A DNA stretch of 13,222 nucleotides from Euryarchaeota archaeon UBA438 (GTDB lineage: Archaea; Thermoplasmatota; Poseidoniia; Poseidoniales; Thalassarchaeaceae), in NCBI GenBank assembly GCA_002504435.1, contig DAQP01000002.1, forward strand, positions 1,042 to 14,263, in the 5' to 3' direction. This document shows, in pieces, positions 1 through 7,327 of this stretch. Both the position numbers and the translations under genes were made by a program. The number at the start of each line of letters is the position of its first letter. Position 1 is the first letter of the stretch. The notes under the pieces are model-generated. The model had not been told where the DNA came from. It saw only the letters and a program-made list of their open reading frames with translations, and ran no database searches.

Positions 1-419
1 CTCCAACTATTCAGTAGCGCACCATCCAGCCCAAATGCCCATAGTGTCGACTCTACATAGTCGGAGACTTCAATCTCATAGACCGATGAAGTCGCCCAGA
101 CAACCCCCTCTCCTTGGGTTACGTAATCACTAGCTCCTTCAAGATCCGACTTCCAGAGAACTTCACCAGTCTCCGTAGAAAGGCACGAGAGACTAGATGA
201 GGAAGACACGAACAACGCCGCCCCTCCTAGGCTAATGTCAGAAATGGGCCCTTCTATTTCCGACTCCCAAAGCATCTCTCCTGTTGAGGGTGTCCAGCAA
301 ATTATTCTCCCTTCATGCGATCCGCAGACGAGTGAACTGTCATCTACCGAGATGGCAGTACAGGCCCCTCCCAGGTCCCGAGTAAAAGAGGAAACGGCCT
401 CCAGGCTCAGCGCGACCAT
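1..419 (-). CDS. PQQ/WD40-like beta-propeller protein, 3' part outside window
   Basis: My reverse-strand translation gives an open frame of 139 residues from an ATG at 419 to the left edge, so the C-terminal part is missing. It contains two blade-like repeats with the PQQ-type signature TGE-x-LW, TGEMLW at about residues 46-51 and TGEVLW at 84-89. Each is followed by an acidic or hydrophobic strand and preceded by a V/L-rich strand with small residues, as in PQQ-like or WD40-like propellers. An in-frame TAA, which is the stop of the upstream peptidase gene, lies 45 bases before the ATG, and no other start codon is available. GAGGAG sits 4 bases before the ATG. No signal peptide is visible, so it is probably cytoplasmic. 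It is 45 bp downstream of the M32 gene on the same strand and likely cotranscribed. Binding partner and function are unknown. Confidence 0.75.
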   Translation of the reverse strand, partial: MVALSLEAVSSFTRDLGGACTAISVDDSSLVCGSHEGRIICWTPSTGEMLWESEIEGPISDISLGGAALFVSSSSSLSCLSTETGEVLWKSDLEGASDYVTQGEGVVWATSSVYEIEVSDYVESTLWAFGLDGALLNSW

Positions 420-464
420 GGCTCTCCTCGCAGAACCAGTGATATCGTGCTTTCGCGCATCAGA

Positions 465-1967
465 TTAAGCCGCAATCCCGTAGAGATGCCGAACCTTCTC
501 AGCCAGATACTCCACAAAAGCATCAGGAGAGGGAGGAGAACCAGTCGCCTCCTCAATCAGATCAGCAGGCTCGAGAATGCTCCCTCTTCGATGCACCCTC
601 TCCCTCATCCACTCCAGGAGTGGCCCGAACTCCCCCTTCCTGATTTGGTCGTCATGATTGGGCAGGTCCTTGCGAGCAGCGGCGAGTAGTTGCGCCGAAT
701 ACAGGTTACCAAGTGTGTAGGTAGGGAAGTAGCCGATGGCTCCCATCGACCAGTGAATGTCTTGCAGAACACCGAGACTCCTATTGGGCGCCCTCACTCC
801 AAGGTACTCTTCGTACATGTCATCCCACTTGTCCGGAAGGTCGTCTACCTCCAACTCTCCAGAAATCATCATCTTCTCTATCTCGTACCTGATCATTATG
901 TGAATGTTGTAAGTCGCCTCATCGGCCTCGACCCTGATCAGGCTAGGCTCCAGTAGATTGACCGATCTCCAGAGTTTCTCAGCAGAGACTCCGGCCATGT
1001 TCTCCGGAAAATGCTCCTTCCACATTGGCAATGACCACTCGCAGAACTCGAGTGACCGACCAATCTGGTTCTCCCAAAGCCGACTCTGACTCTCATGAAT
1101 TCCCAGGCCATTCGCAGTTCCCGCTGGTTGGAAATCAAGACTTCGGGGTCTGCCCTGCTCATATGTCCCGTGCCCTGTTTCGTGCATTGATCCATACAGG
1201 GACCCAAACGGGTCAACGTCACTATACCGAGTAGTCCACCTGACATCGTCAGGATTGGGCCCTCCACAGAAAGGGTGCGTTGAAGCATCCCTCCTCCCAG
1301 CCTCGAAGTCGAAACCTATCGCCTCGGAAACCCTCTGACTCAAAGCTTCCTGACCTCCCTGGTCCCATGTGTTTTCTTCCACCCAAGACATGTCAGGCCT
1401 CTCTCCGCTTTCGTTTACTGCTTTGATCAGGGGCGCGACATTTTCCCTCAAACCCTGAAACAGGGGATCAAGCCTTGACACTGATAGGCCAGACTCGTAA
1501 AGGTCGAGTAGGGCGTCATATCGAAGAGACTCATAACCAAGGTAGTCCGCCTTCCTCCTCGCCAGATCAATCGACTTCGCTAGGTCGTCCCTGAATATTG
1601 AGAAGTCATTCTTCTCTCTAGCCTCAGTCCAAGAGATAACTGACTTTGAGTTATGTTTGGCCAGCTCCGTTACGAACTCCGTCGGCAGTTTTGTGGCCTT
1701 GTCGTAAGACTCACGGGCCAGCCTGATATTTGCCATTTGCACCTCGTCCATCCCCTCTGCACGTTCCAGAATTTCGAGCAGCTCACCGATCCTCGGGCTA
1801 GTCTGCCTTACATGACCTTCCTTCGAAATCCAAGCCAATTGCTCTGCCCGCATCGCCGCCGCTTTGGGCGGCATTAGCACTTCCTGGTCCCAACTGAGAA
1901 GCCCCCCTACCTGCCTAACTAGAGCTATGTCCTTCAGCCTCTCCATCAGTTCCTCGTACTCATCCAT
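465..1967 (-). CDS. M32 family metallocarboxypeptidase (carboxypeptidase Taq type)
   Basis: Zinc carboxypeptidase that removes C-terminal residues from peptides, probably in the cytoplasm since no signal peptide is seen. The frame is open to an ATG at 2009 (514 residues). I prefer the ATG at 1967 (500 residues) because MDEYEELMERLK matches the usual start of the family and the nearest TATA-like elements lie too close to 2009. In the 514-residue numbering the M32 motifs are all present: HPF (245-247), DVRWTT (254-259), the zinc site HETGH (276-280) with the third ligand in HESQSR (Glu306), IRVEAD (358-363) and GVLQDIHW (413-420). Length is normal for the family and nothing looks broken. It is divergent from the S15 lipoprotein gene, with which it shares an upstream region, and is followed by the beta-propeller gene. 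The family assignment is secure; the exact start is not. Confidence 0.95.
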   Translation of the reverse strand: MDEYEELMERLKDIALVRQVGGLLSWDQEVLMPPKAAAMRAEQLAWISKEGHVRQTSPRIGELLEILERAEGMDEVQMANIRLARESYDKATKLPTEFVTELAKHNSKSVISWTEAREKNDFSIFRDDLAKSIDLARRKADYLGYESLRYDALLDLYESGLSVSRLDPLFQGLRENVAPLIKAVNESGERPDMSWVEENTWDQGGQEALSQRVSEAIGFDFEAGRRDASTHPFCGGPNPDDVRWTTRYSDVDPFGSLYGSMHETGHGTYEQGRPRSLDFQPAGTANGLGIHESQSRLWENQIGRSLEFCEWSLPMWKEHFPENMAGVSAEKLWRSVNLLEPSLIRVEADEATYNIHIMIRYEIEKMMISGELEVDDLPDKWDDMYEEYLGVRAPNRSLGVLQDIHWSMGAIGYFPTYTLGNLYSAQLLAAARKDLPNHDDQIRKGEFGPLLEWMRERVHRRGSILEPADLIEEATGSPPSPDAFVEYLAEKVRHLYGIAA

Positions 1968-2011
1968 GGGCGTCGAGGGAGGCAACCACCTCATAACTTG
2001 AATCATCATTT

Positions 2012-2033
2012 TCTAAATTATGACACTATATCG
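2012..2033. promoter_or_regulatory. Divergent TATA-like promoter region between the M32 and S15 genes
   Basis: The AT-rich stretch holds two TATA-like cores. CTATATC (about 2026-2032) lies on the plus strand and would put a start of transcription near 2055-2058, upstream of the S15 gene. On the minus strand, GATATAG (2027-2033) or CATAATTTA (2014-2022) would put starts near 1992-2004, downstream of the ATG at 2009; this favours the start at 1967 for the M32 gene. The spacing follows the usual archaeal TATA-to-start distance of about 25 bp. This is an inference from motif and spacing only. Confidence 0.4.
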
Positions 2034-2092
2034 CCAAACGACAATTCCAATTGACCGAATTCATCATGTGTTCAACCATTTCCCAATATGAC

Positions 2093-3904
2093 ATGCGCCG
2101 ACGTAGTGTGGCGACCATGCTCGCGCTGCTGTTCCTGGTCCCCACCCTGTCCGGATGCTTCGGTGCCGAGGAAAATGTCGAGGTATCGGATGAAGAAAAT
2201 CATTGGCTGCCCCCTGTAGAGGAACGCTCTGAATTGGTCTACAGGGCCGACGACGTCTTCAGCAGGGTCTCGAAAAATGGAACCCATCAGATAGGCGAGG
2301 TAATGTCGGTATATGTCCCAGTAACATCGATTTCCGTTGCTGATGGAGGGGCAGGCGTAACTGGAGGGGCAGAGGTCCACATGGGACTGTGGCTGCCATT
2401 GATAGATGGGTGTGAAATGGGCTCCGAGAATCTCCCGGACGAGTGCAGAGTCCCGATAATTGCAGAAATAGGACCTTACTACGATGACGGAGATGTGGAT
2501 GCCCTGACTCCCGCAGACAGGCTTGGACGCTTCCTAATCGAAAATTTCGTCCCACATGGATACGGTGTAGCCCAGGTCTCTGTCTTTGGCACAGGAGAGT
2601 CAAACCACTGCATGGACTTGATGGGGACTGATGAGCAAGAGGGCATACACGCAGCGGTTGAATATCTAGGAAAGGCCCCTTTCTCCAACGGGAACGTTGG
2701 AATCATCGGCAAGTCATATGACGGCTCAACACCATGGGAGGCAGCATCAATCGGGTCCTCCCATCTGAAGACGATCGTTCCCATGTCGGGCCTTATCGGT
2801 GTCCACGATCTGATGTGGAGGAACGGCAGCATGGAGCTACGTGGAGCCATAATGCACAACGGCGTTTACGGAAGCTTCGGATTAGATGGTGACCTAGAGG
2901 ACGCCCAGAATGCATGTGAAGGGTACATGGAAGGTTACTACGCGGGTGTGGGGGCATATCTCACAGGAGACAACCTGGCTTGGACTGGAAGCGACTACTG
3001 GGAGGAGAGGCACTTCCTAACGAGAGCAATTCAGAATTACAATGGATCAGTGTACATTATCCACGGCCTTCAAGATTGGAACGTCGACCCACACATGGCC
3101 TTTCCAGTCCACAATATGGTCAGGGAGGCTGGCCTCGACGTCAAGGGACTTTACGGACAGTGGGGTCACGATTACCCGGATAGAAGGAGTGGCCACGAAG
3201 GACTCTCGAGTGGCAGGGGCGCCGAGGCCTTCCCCTACACACTTAGATGGGACTGGGCCGATGACTTGCTTGAGTGGTTTGACTATTACCTGAGGGAAAT
3301 GGGCCCAAAACCCAGGCTCATCGCTGAGGTGCAAGATAACATGGGCGGGTGGAGAGTGGAGGAAACGTACCCCCCTCTTGACTCAGTATGGGTTGCTTAT
3401 GGGATGGATCAATGTTCCATTATTGGTGGTAGCGACACTATCACCCCAACGTCCAGTTTGATGATTGAATGCCCCGAATTCGACGTAGAGACAAGGATAG
3501 CTGGCACACCCACCTTCCACGTCGAGGCGACAATCTCACTTTTCTCCACCAGCGGCCATTTGTTCGTCGAAATGGTACAATCCAGTACTGGAATGCACCT
3601 AGGTCACGCTGTGATGGATTTGAGATTCCATGAGGGAGGGAAGGAGGGCAGCCCCCTCGCTCCCGGCTCAACAGTAATCGCCAAGATGGAATTCTTCGGG
3701 ATGGACGTGGTGATACCGGAGGGTGACGGAATTCAATTGGTAATTACCCAGACGGGTGAAGACTACCTCCCAAGCCCGGTTTCAGCGATGCCGGTCTCTC
3801 TTTCCATGGGGCCACAAAGCGTTCTAACACTCCACACTGTGGAAAGGGGATGCGCCGATCTTTTCCTCCCTCCGATGCAAGAGCCGTTCCCACAGTGCCC
3901 CTAG
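2093..3904 (+). CDS. S15-type (Xaa-Pro dipeptidyl-peptidase / CocE-like) lipoprotein hydrolase
   Basis: Predicted serine hydrolase anchored outside the membrane. The chosen ATG gives a classic lipoprotein signal peptide: MRRR, a hydrophobic stretch to about residue 18, then lipobox LSGC with Cys22. The frame is open back to TTG 2051 and has an ATG at 2066, but those starts add a polar stretch before the signal. The alpha/beta-hydrolase triad is readable: nucleophile in GKSYDG (Ser208, the S15 GxSYxG pattern), Asp in HGLQDWN (Asp328) and His in QWGHDYP (His359). From about residue 405 a PepX_C-type beta-sandwich follows, including GGWRVEETYPP. Besides the lipid Cys there are eight Cys, an even number that suits disulfides in an exported protein. 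At 603 residues it fits the family. The substrate (proline-containing peptides or another ester or amide) cannot be read from sequence. It is divergent from the M32 gene. Confidence 0.88.
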   Translation: MRRRSVATMLALLFLVPTLSGCFGAEENVEVSDEENHWLPPVEERSELVYRADDVFSRVSKNGTHQIGEVMSVYVPVTSISVADGGAGVTGGAEVHMGLWLPLIDGCEMGSENLPDECRVPIIAEIGPYYDDGDVDALTPADRLGRFLIENFVPHGYGVAQVSVFGTGESNHCMDLMGTDEQEGIHAAVEYLGKAPFSNGNVGIIGKSYDGSTPWEAASIGSSHLKTIVPMSGLIGVHDLMWRNGSMELRGAIMHNGVYGSFGLDGDLEDAQNACEGYMEGYYAGVGAYLTGDNLAWTGSDYWEERHFLTRAIQNYNGSVYIIHGLQDWNVDPHMAFPVHNMVREAGLDVKGLYGQWGHDYPDRRSGHEGLSSGRGAEAFPYTLRWDWADDLLEWFDYYLREMGPKPRLIAEVQDNMGGWRVEETYPPLDSVWVAYGMDQCSIIGGSDTITPTSSLMIECPEFDVETRIAGTPTFHVEATISLFSTSGHLFVEMVQSSTGMHLGHAVMDLRFHEGGKEGSPLAPGSTVIAKMEFFGMDVVIPEGDGIQLVITQTGEDYLPSPVSAMPVSLSMGPQSVLTLHTVERGCADLFLPPMQEPFPQCP

Positions 3905-3962
3905 AATATGACGTATCATGGCCCCGAACGCTTGATGCGCACACCATCTGTCGCATGGGCGC

Positions 3963-5510
3963 ATGTCCAACGGGGTGCCTAGGGTCAACGTACCCGTCGT
4001 CGATCGCATTATGCTCCATTTGTGGGAGCAGGATCATCAGGCCGATCATTACATCGTGACCCACGAAATTACTCGCCCAGGCATCGCAGAGGTATGTGCA
4101 ATGCACCCTCCAAACGTTTCCAGATCAATGCGTGAACTAATGGCCGATGGGATGGTTTCAGAGCATACTAGAAGCATAAGGGGCGAGGATCGTAGACAGA
4201 AGACATGGCAATTGACGGATGAAGGCAGGGGGGAGGCGAGAGAGAGGATAGAGGCACTCAGGTCTACACCAATATTGCTCAGGGGAAGGGACGGGACCTT
4301 ACTGGAGGTCAGAGCCGACGAAGCATCCTCCAAGTTGGAGACGAACCTCTCTTTGCTACAAGTGCTTATGCATGCCCAGCATGAAGGCGTCCTAAATTTC
4401 GGTGATATCAGATTCGGGGCCATAGTTGCATCTGTAGAGGGGCAACAAGAGCCAGGATCAATTACACTGCTTGCCGGTGCCCACTCAACCTACCACACAC
4501 AGCCACCCAAGACTAGGAATGTCCACGGAAGAGAATCCGAAAAGGCACAACTGGATGAATGGATTAGTTCTGAAACTCCGCTACTAGTGATTTCCGGGAT
4601 AGCTGGTTGCGGAAAGACGACCCTAGCTTCATATTGGCTCGAGGAGGCAATATCTGAAGGACTCAGCCACCAAGTCATGTACTACCCCTGTCAGCCATGG
4701 GACTCCTCCCTGGGAATTGCCACCAGTCTTCTTCACAGACTGGGCATAGGGATTGATGGAGGGAGCAGTGACCCATATGAGGTCCTAGAATCGCTACCAC
4801 TGAAGCCCGGAGCGAGAATAGACCTAGACGTGTATCGAAGAAGACTCAACGCACATCTCCTTGATGACGCTGGGAAACTCGTTGACGACCCCCCTGAACT
4901 ACTTCTGATTCTAGATGACGTTCACAATATTGGCACAGAGGGCAACCACCTTTTCGGGGCCCTACTTCAGATTGCGGAAGCGACAAATCTCAGACTACTG
5001 ATGATTTCCAGAACCAATCTCGCATTCTATGATAGGAGGGATGTGCATACCAGAGGCAAGGTTCGCGAGCTTTCTCTTACAGGACTAACTATCGACGAGG
5101 TCAGAGAGTGGATTTCATCTCTTGAACTCCCAAGTACCGCACCCATTGATGAAATTTACAAGGCCACTGGAGGCCACCCCTTGGCTGTCGAACTCCTGGA
5201 GCTCTATGGCCAGACATTGCATGAGGATTGGCTGAGGTTCCTGGATGAAGAAATCCTAGATGTACTGCCTAGTGATAGAAGGGAGATGCTTGCTCTGCTA
5301 GCAGTAGCCGAGAGACCAATACCATGGGAGGCATTGGCCAATGCTGCAGGATACGACGGCCTCCCACCGAACGATCTGATCGAGAGGGGCCTTATGCTAG
5401 AGCTATCAGATGGAATGTGGCTTCATGAGGCTCTCAGAGCAAGACTTCTGAGGGATGTAGGGGAACCTCATGATGATCGCCTAAGGAAGCTGAGAGACGC
5501 ACTGCTCTAA
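3963..5510 (+). CDS. Winged-helix STAND (NB-ARC-like) ATPase, putative transcription regulator
   Basis: 515 residues in three parts. Residues about 10-98 form a MarR/ArsR-like winged helix, with PPNVSRSMRELMADGMV as the likely recognition helix, then a charged wing and QLTDEGR. Residues about 100-185 are a linker region of unknown fold. From about 186 comes a P-loop NTPase: VHGRE entry motif, Walker A GIAGCGKTT (212-220), Walker B LLLILDDVH (313-321), a sensor-like LLMISRTN (345-352) and GHPLAVELL (404-412), matching the GxPLA motif of STAND/NB-ARC ATPases. A helical region of about 100 residues, probably another winged helix, closes the protein. No TPR, WD40 or other sensor repeat follows. 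The ATG gives a complete DNA-binding domain; no SD is visible. The gene lies 58 bp after the S15 gene. The signal and the target genes are unknown. Confidence 0.85.
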   Translation: MSNGVPRVNVPVVDRIMLHLWEQDHQADHYIVTHEITRPGIAEVCAMHPPNVSRSMRELMADGMVSEHTRSIRGEDRRQKTWQLTDEGRGEARERIEALRSTPILLRGRDGTLLEVRADEASSKLETNLSLLQVLMHAQHEGVLNFGDIRFGAIVASVEGQQEPGSITLLAGAHSTYHTQPPKTRNVHGRESEKAQLDEWISSETPLLVISGIAGCGKTTLASYWLEEAISEGLSHQVMYYPCQPWDSSLGIATSLLHRLGIGIDGGSSDPYEVLESLPLKPGARIDLDVYRRRLNAHLLDDAGKLVDDPPELLLILDDVHNIGTEGNHLFGALLQIAEATNLRLLMISRTNLAFYDRRDVHTRGKVRELSLTGLTIDEVREWISSLELPSTAPIDEIYKATGGHPLAVELLELYGQTLHEDWLRFLDEEILDVLPSDRREMLALLAVAERPIPWEALANAAGYDGLPPNDLIERGLMLELSDGMWLHEALRARLLRDVGEPHDDRLRKLRDALL

Positions 5511-5827
5511 GAGGCCATGTGCCTGTCTAACCAAGAATCCATCATGGGCTTAGGCCTAGCTCCAGTCTCCCTATCCACCAATTCCCCATTCCTGAAAAGT
5601 AGCAGAGCCGGTATTCCCCTGACCCCAAATCTACCGGCGCTCAGAGGATTAACGTCCGTGTTCACCTTTGCAATCGTAATCTCCCTTTCTTCGGCTATCT
5701 GCTTTAGTACAGGCCCAATCATCTTGCAAGGGCCGCACCATGGTGCCCAGAAATCCACTAGGACCCATTCGTCACTTTTCGTTACAACGTCAAAATCTGC
5801 ATCACTTGTGTCGACTACCTTTCCCAT
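5507..5827 (-). CDS. trxA: Thioredoxin
   Basis: Cytoplasmic thiol-disulfide oxidoreductase of 106 residues, the normal length for a single-domain thioredoxin. It carries the active site WCGPC (residues 30-34), the buried Asp25 before it in VLVDFWA, and the cis-proline in GIPALLLF (Pro73). The frame stays open upstream to an ATG at 5923, but those extra 32 residues (Cys- and Arg-rich) do not resemble any thioredoxin N-terminus. The ATG at 5827 gives MGKVVDTSDADF, typical of the family, with a weak GGTG 5 bases upstream. Its stop codon overlaps the stop of the convergent STAND ATPase gene by two bases. It is divergent from the epimerase gene, 108 bp away. The symbol follows family usage and does not show which thioredoxin of the organism this is. 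Confidence 0.95.
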   Translation of the reverse strand: MGKVVDTSDADFDVVTKSDEWVLVDFWAPWCGPCKMIGPVLKQIAEEREITIAKVNTDVNPLSAGRFGVRGIPALLLFRNGELVDRETGARPKPMMDSWLDRHMAS

Positions 5828-5935
5828 ATGTGCACCAAAGTGACGTGAGCAGAGGCATCCTATCAACATGCGGCTGTTACTATCACAACAATAGGTATGA
5901 GAACCGAAGCCTCTACGGGGCAACCGGGGAGCTAA

Positions 5936-6616
5936 TTGGAAGTTACGCCCAGCATCCTCACTGTCGACTTCTGCGAACTAGGTAGAACGCTAGATGAAGC
6001 CGCTGCCGCAGGAATAAATTGGTTCCATATGGATGTCATGGATGGCAACTGGGTCGTCAACAAGACGATTACCTTCGGCCCGGCCTTAATCCGCTCTGCT
6101 AGGGAGAGGCTAGGCCCAGAGGCGTTCATAGACTGCCATCTAATGGTCAACAACGCAGAGGAATCCTGGGACCAATACGTCGATGCAGGGGTTGACATGG
6201 TAATTGCCCATATTGAGGCAGTGGAGGACTTTCCTCGACTTATCGAGAACCTCCATTCTGCAGGTGTCCAGGCCGGTTGCGTCCTCAATCCCGACACCCC
6301 AGTTGAAGCAGTCATGCCACTTCTCCCCGAACTCGACCTCGTCCTTGTCATGTCCGTGGTTCCTGGGAAGGGGGGGCAGTCATTTATGCCAGAAGTAGAA
6401 GGCAAGGTTCGGGCCTTCCGTGCCGCCATAGATTCTCAGGAGGAAGCAGGCGGGAAGTCCCCCATCCTGATGATCGACGGGGGAATAAAGGACCACAATG
6501 CTGCCACTGTCTCGGAATGGGGAATTGACATAGCAGTAGTTGGCAGTGGACTAATCAATGACAGTGGAACAATCGCTGAGAATCTAGAATCAATCCACTT
6601 GGCCCTAGCAAAGTAG
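5936..6616 (+). CDS. rpe: Ribulose-phosphate 3-epimerase
   Basis: Interconverts D-ribulose 5-phosphate and D-xylulose 5-phosphate in the pentose phosphate pathway; a cytoplasmic TIM barrel of 226 residues, normal length. Family signatures are PSIL at the first strand (Ser6), FHMDVMDG (His31 and Asp33), IDCHLMV (His68), a PGKGGQSF phosphate loop (144-150) and MIDGGI (Asp181), then IAVVGSGL for phosphate binding. The likely metal ligands, two His and two Asp, are all present. Two spots differ from the common pattern: GNWVVN where GxFVPN is usual, and VVPGKGGQ where VNPGFGGQ is usual. The start is TTG. An in-frame TAA directly precedes it, and no other start would keep the first strand. GGGGAG lies 4 bases upstream. 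A related hexulose-phosphate epimerase activity cannot be excluded. Confidence 0.92.
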   Translation: MEVTPSILTVDFCELGRTLDEAAAAGINWFHMDVMDGNWVVNKTITFGPALIRSARERLGPEAFIDCHLMVNNAEESWDQYVDAGVDMVIAHIEAVEDFPRLIENLHSAGVQAGCVLNPDTPVEAVMPLLPELDLVLVMSVVPGKGGQSFMPEVEGKVRAFRAAIDSQEEAGGKSPILMIDGGIKDHNAATVSEWGIDIAVVGSGLINDSGTIAENLESIHLALAK

Positions 6617-6657
6617 TCGACAATAGCATTCAAATCCCTCTCCCCGCATTCGCATCC

Positions 6658-6981
6658 ATGGTCACAGAGAGCTGGGTGGTGAGTGAGGTTTCAAAGATAG
6701 TTCCAGATGCAATCGTGGAGGCCACCGATCTTCACGGAACAGGAGATCATTTCCATGTCAGGATTATTTCTCCTGGCTATGAGGGAGTGAGGCCGCTACA
6801 GAGACAAATGCCAATTCTGAGGCACTTCAAACAATACCTAGAGAGCAACCTAGTTCACGCATTGGACCTAAAATGCATGACGCCTGAGCAGGCCAAGAAC
6901 TCAGGAAGCACCACTTTTGACCCACATTCGGGAAAGCAAGAGTTCTTTGGAGTGCACGTTAGGCGAGAGGATAGGACGTGA
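6658..6981 (+). CDS. bolA: BolA family protein
   Basis: Small BolA/IbaG-type protein, 107 residues, with a class II KH-like fold. BolA proteins bind [2Fe-2S] clusters together with CGFS glutaredoxins and act in Fe-S delivery or iron regulation. The core pattern is visible: GDHFHVRIISPGYEG (29-43), RQMPILRHFKQY (49-60) and VHALDLKCMTPEQ (66-78), which contains the conserved His67. The chain continues about 30 residues past the usual TPE-x end of the fold, with a Gly/Ser/Thr- and charge-rich tail. No SD precedes the ATG and the gap after the epimerase gene is 41 bp, so it may have its own leaderless promoter. The glutaredoxin gene starts 5 bp after its stop. The identification rests on the pattern plus this neighbour. 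Confidence 0.88.
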   Translation: MVTESWVVSEVSKIVPDAIVEATDLHGTGDHFHVRIISPGYEGVRPLQRQMPILRHFKQYLESNLVHALDLKCMTPEQAKNSGSTTFDPHSGKQEFFGVHVRREDRT

Positions 6982-6985
6982 GTAC

Positions 6986-7327
6986 ATGAGCGAATTCAAT
7001 TGGACCCCCGAAGAATTACAAGAAGTAGTGGATAGCAATCCGCTTGTTATCTTCATGAAAGGGACCCCTTCACAACCACAGTGCGGATTCTCCAACAGGG
7101 GGGCCCAGATTGTCAGCTCTTTCGCCAAAGAAGTGGGCTTGGAACAATTCGCCTGTGTGAACGTACTTTCGGATCCAAGGGCGAGGACCGCTCTGAAGGA
7201 TTGGTCCGAATTTCCCACAATCCCTCAGGTATTCGTCCACGGGGAACTCATTGGTGGAAGTGACATCGTACTCGAGATGTACCAGGATGGAAGCCTCAAG
7301 GAGATGTTCGAATCAGGAACGGCTTGA
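6986..7327 (+). CDS. grxD: Monothiol (CGFS) glutaredoxin
   Basis: Grx4/GrxD-type glutaredoxin of 113 residues, which normally coordinates a glutathione-ligated [2Fe-2S] cluster as a dimer or as a heterodimer with BolA. Features are MKGTP (24-28), the active site CGFS (33-36), the TIP cis-proline motif (78-80, in TIPQVFV) and the GGSD glutathione-binding motif (90-93). The frame is open upstream into the bolA gene (6917), but the ATG at 6986 gives the standard N-terminus and a 5-bp spacing from the bolA stop. The phrase GTGAG just upstream may act as a weak SD. Its last bases overlap the start of the transporter gene. With bolA it almost certainly forms a functional pair. Confidence 0.96.
   Translation: MSEFNWTPEELQEVVDSNPLVIFMKGTPSQPQCGFSNRGAQIVSSFAKEVGLEQFACVNVLSDPRARTALKDWSEFPTIPQVFVHGELIGGSDIVLEMYQDGSLKEMFESGTA

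Noticed and set aside
938..1288. Open frame of about 116 codons on the minus strand inside the M32 gene
   Set aside because: It lies wholly within the M32 coding sequence in another frame, and its translation shows no domain or family pattern, while the M32 frame has every catalytic motif.
2051..2092. Upstream TTG (2051) and ATG (2066) starts for the S15 lipoprotein
   Set aside because: They place a polar segment before an otherwise ideal MRRR-hydrophobic-LSGC signal; kept only as alternatives.
5851..5914. Inverted repeat AGAGGC / GCCTCT between the thioredoxin and rpe genes
   Set aside because: Only six matching bases about 50 bp apart; expected by chance and with no supporting operator-like context.
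5828..5923. Possible N-terminal extension of thioredoxin to an ATG at 5923
   Set aside because: The extra residues are Cys/Arg-rich, are not a signal peptide and do not match thioredoxin N-termini; the ATG at 5827 gives a standard length.
5932..6429. 165-codon open frame on the minus strand inside rpe
   Set aside because: Antisense shadow of rpe with Ser/Thr-rich, pattern-free translation.
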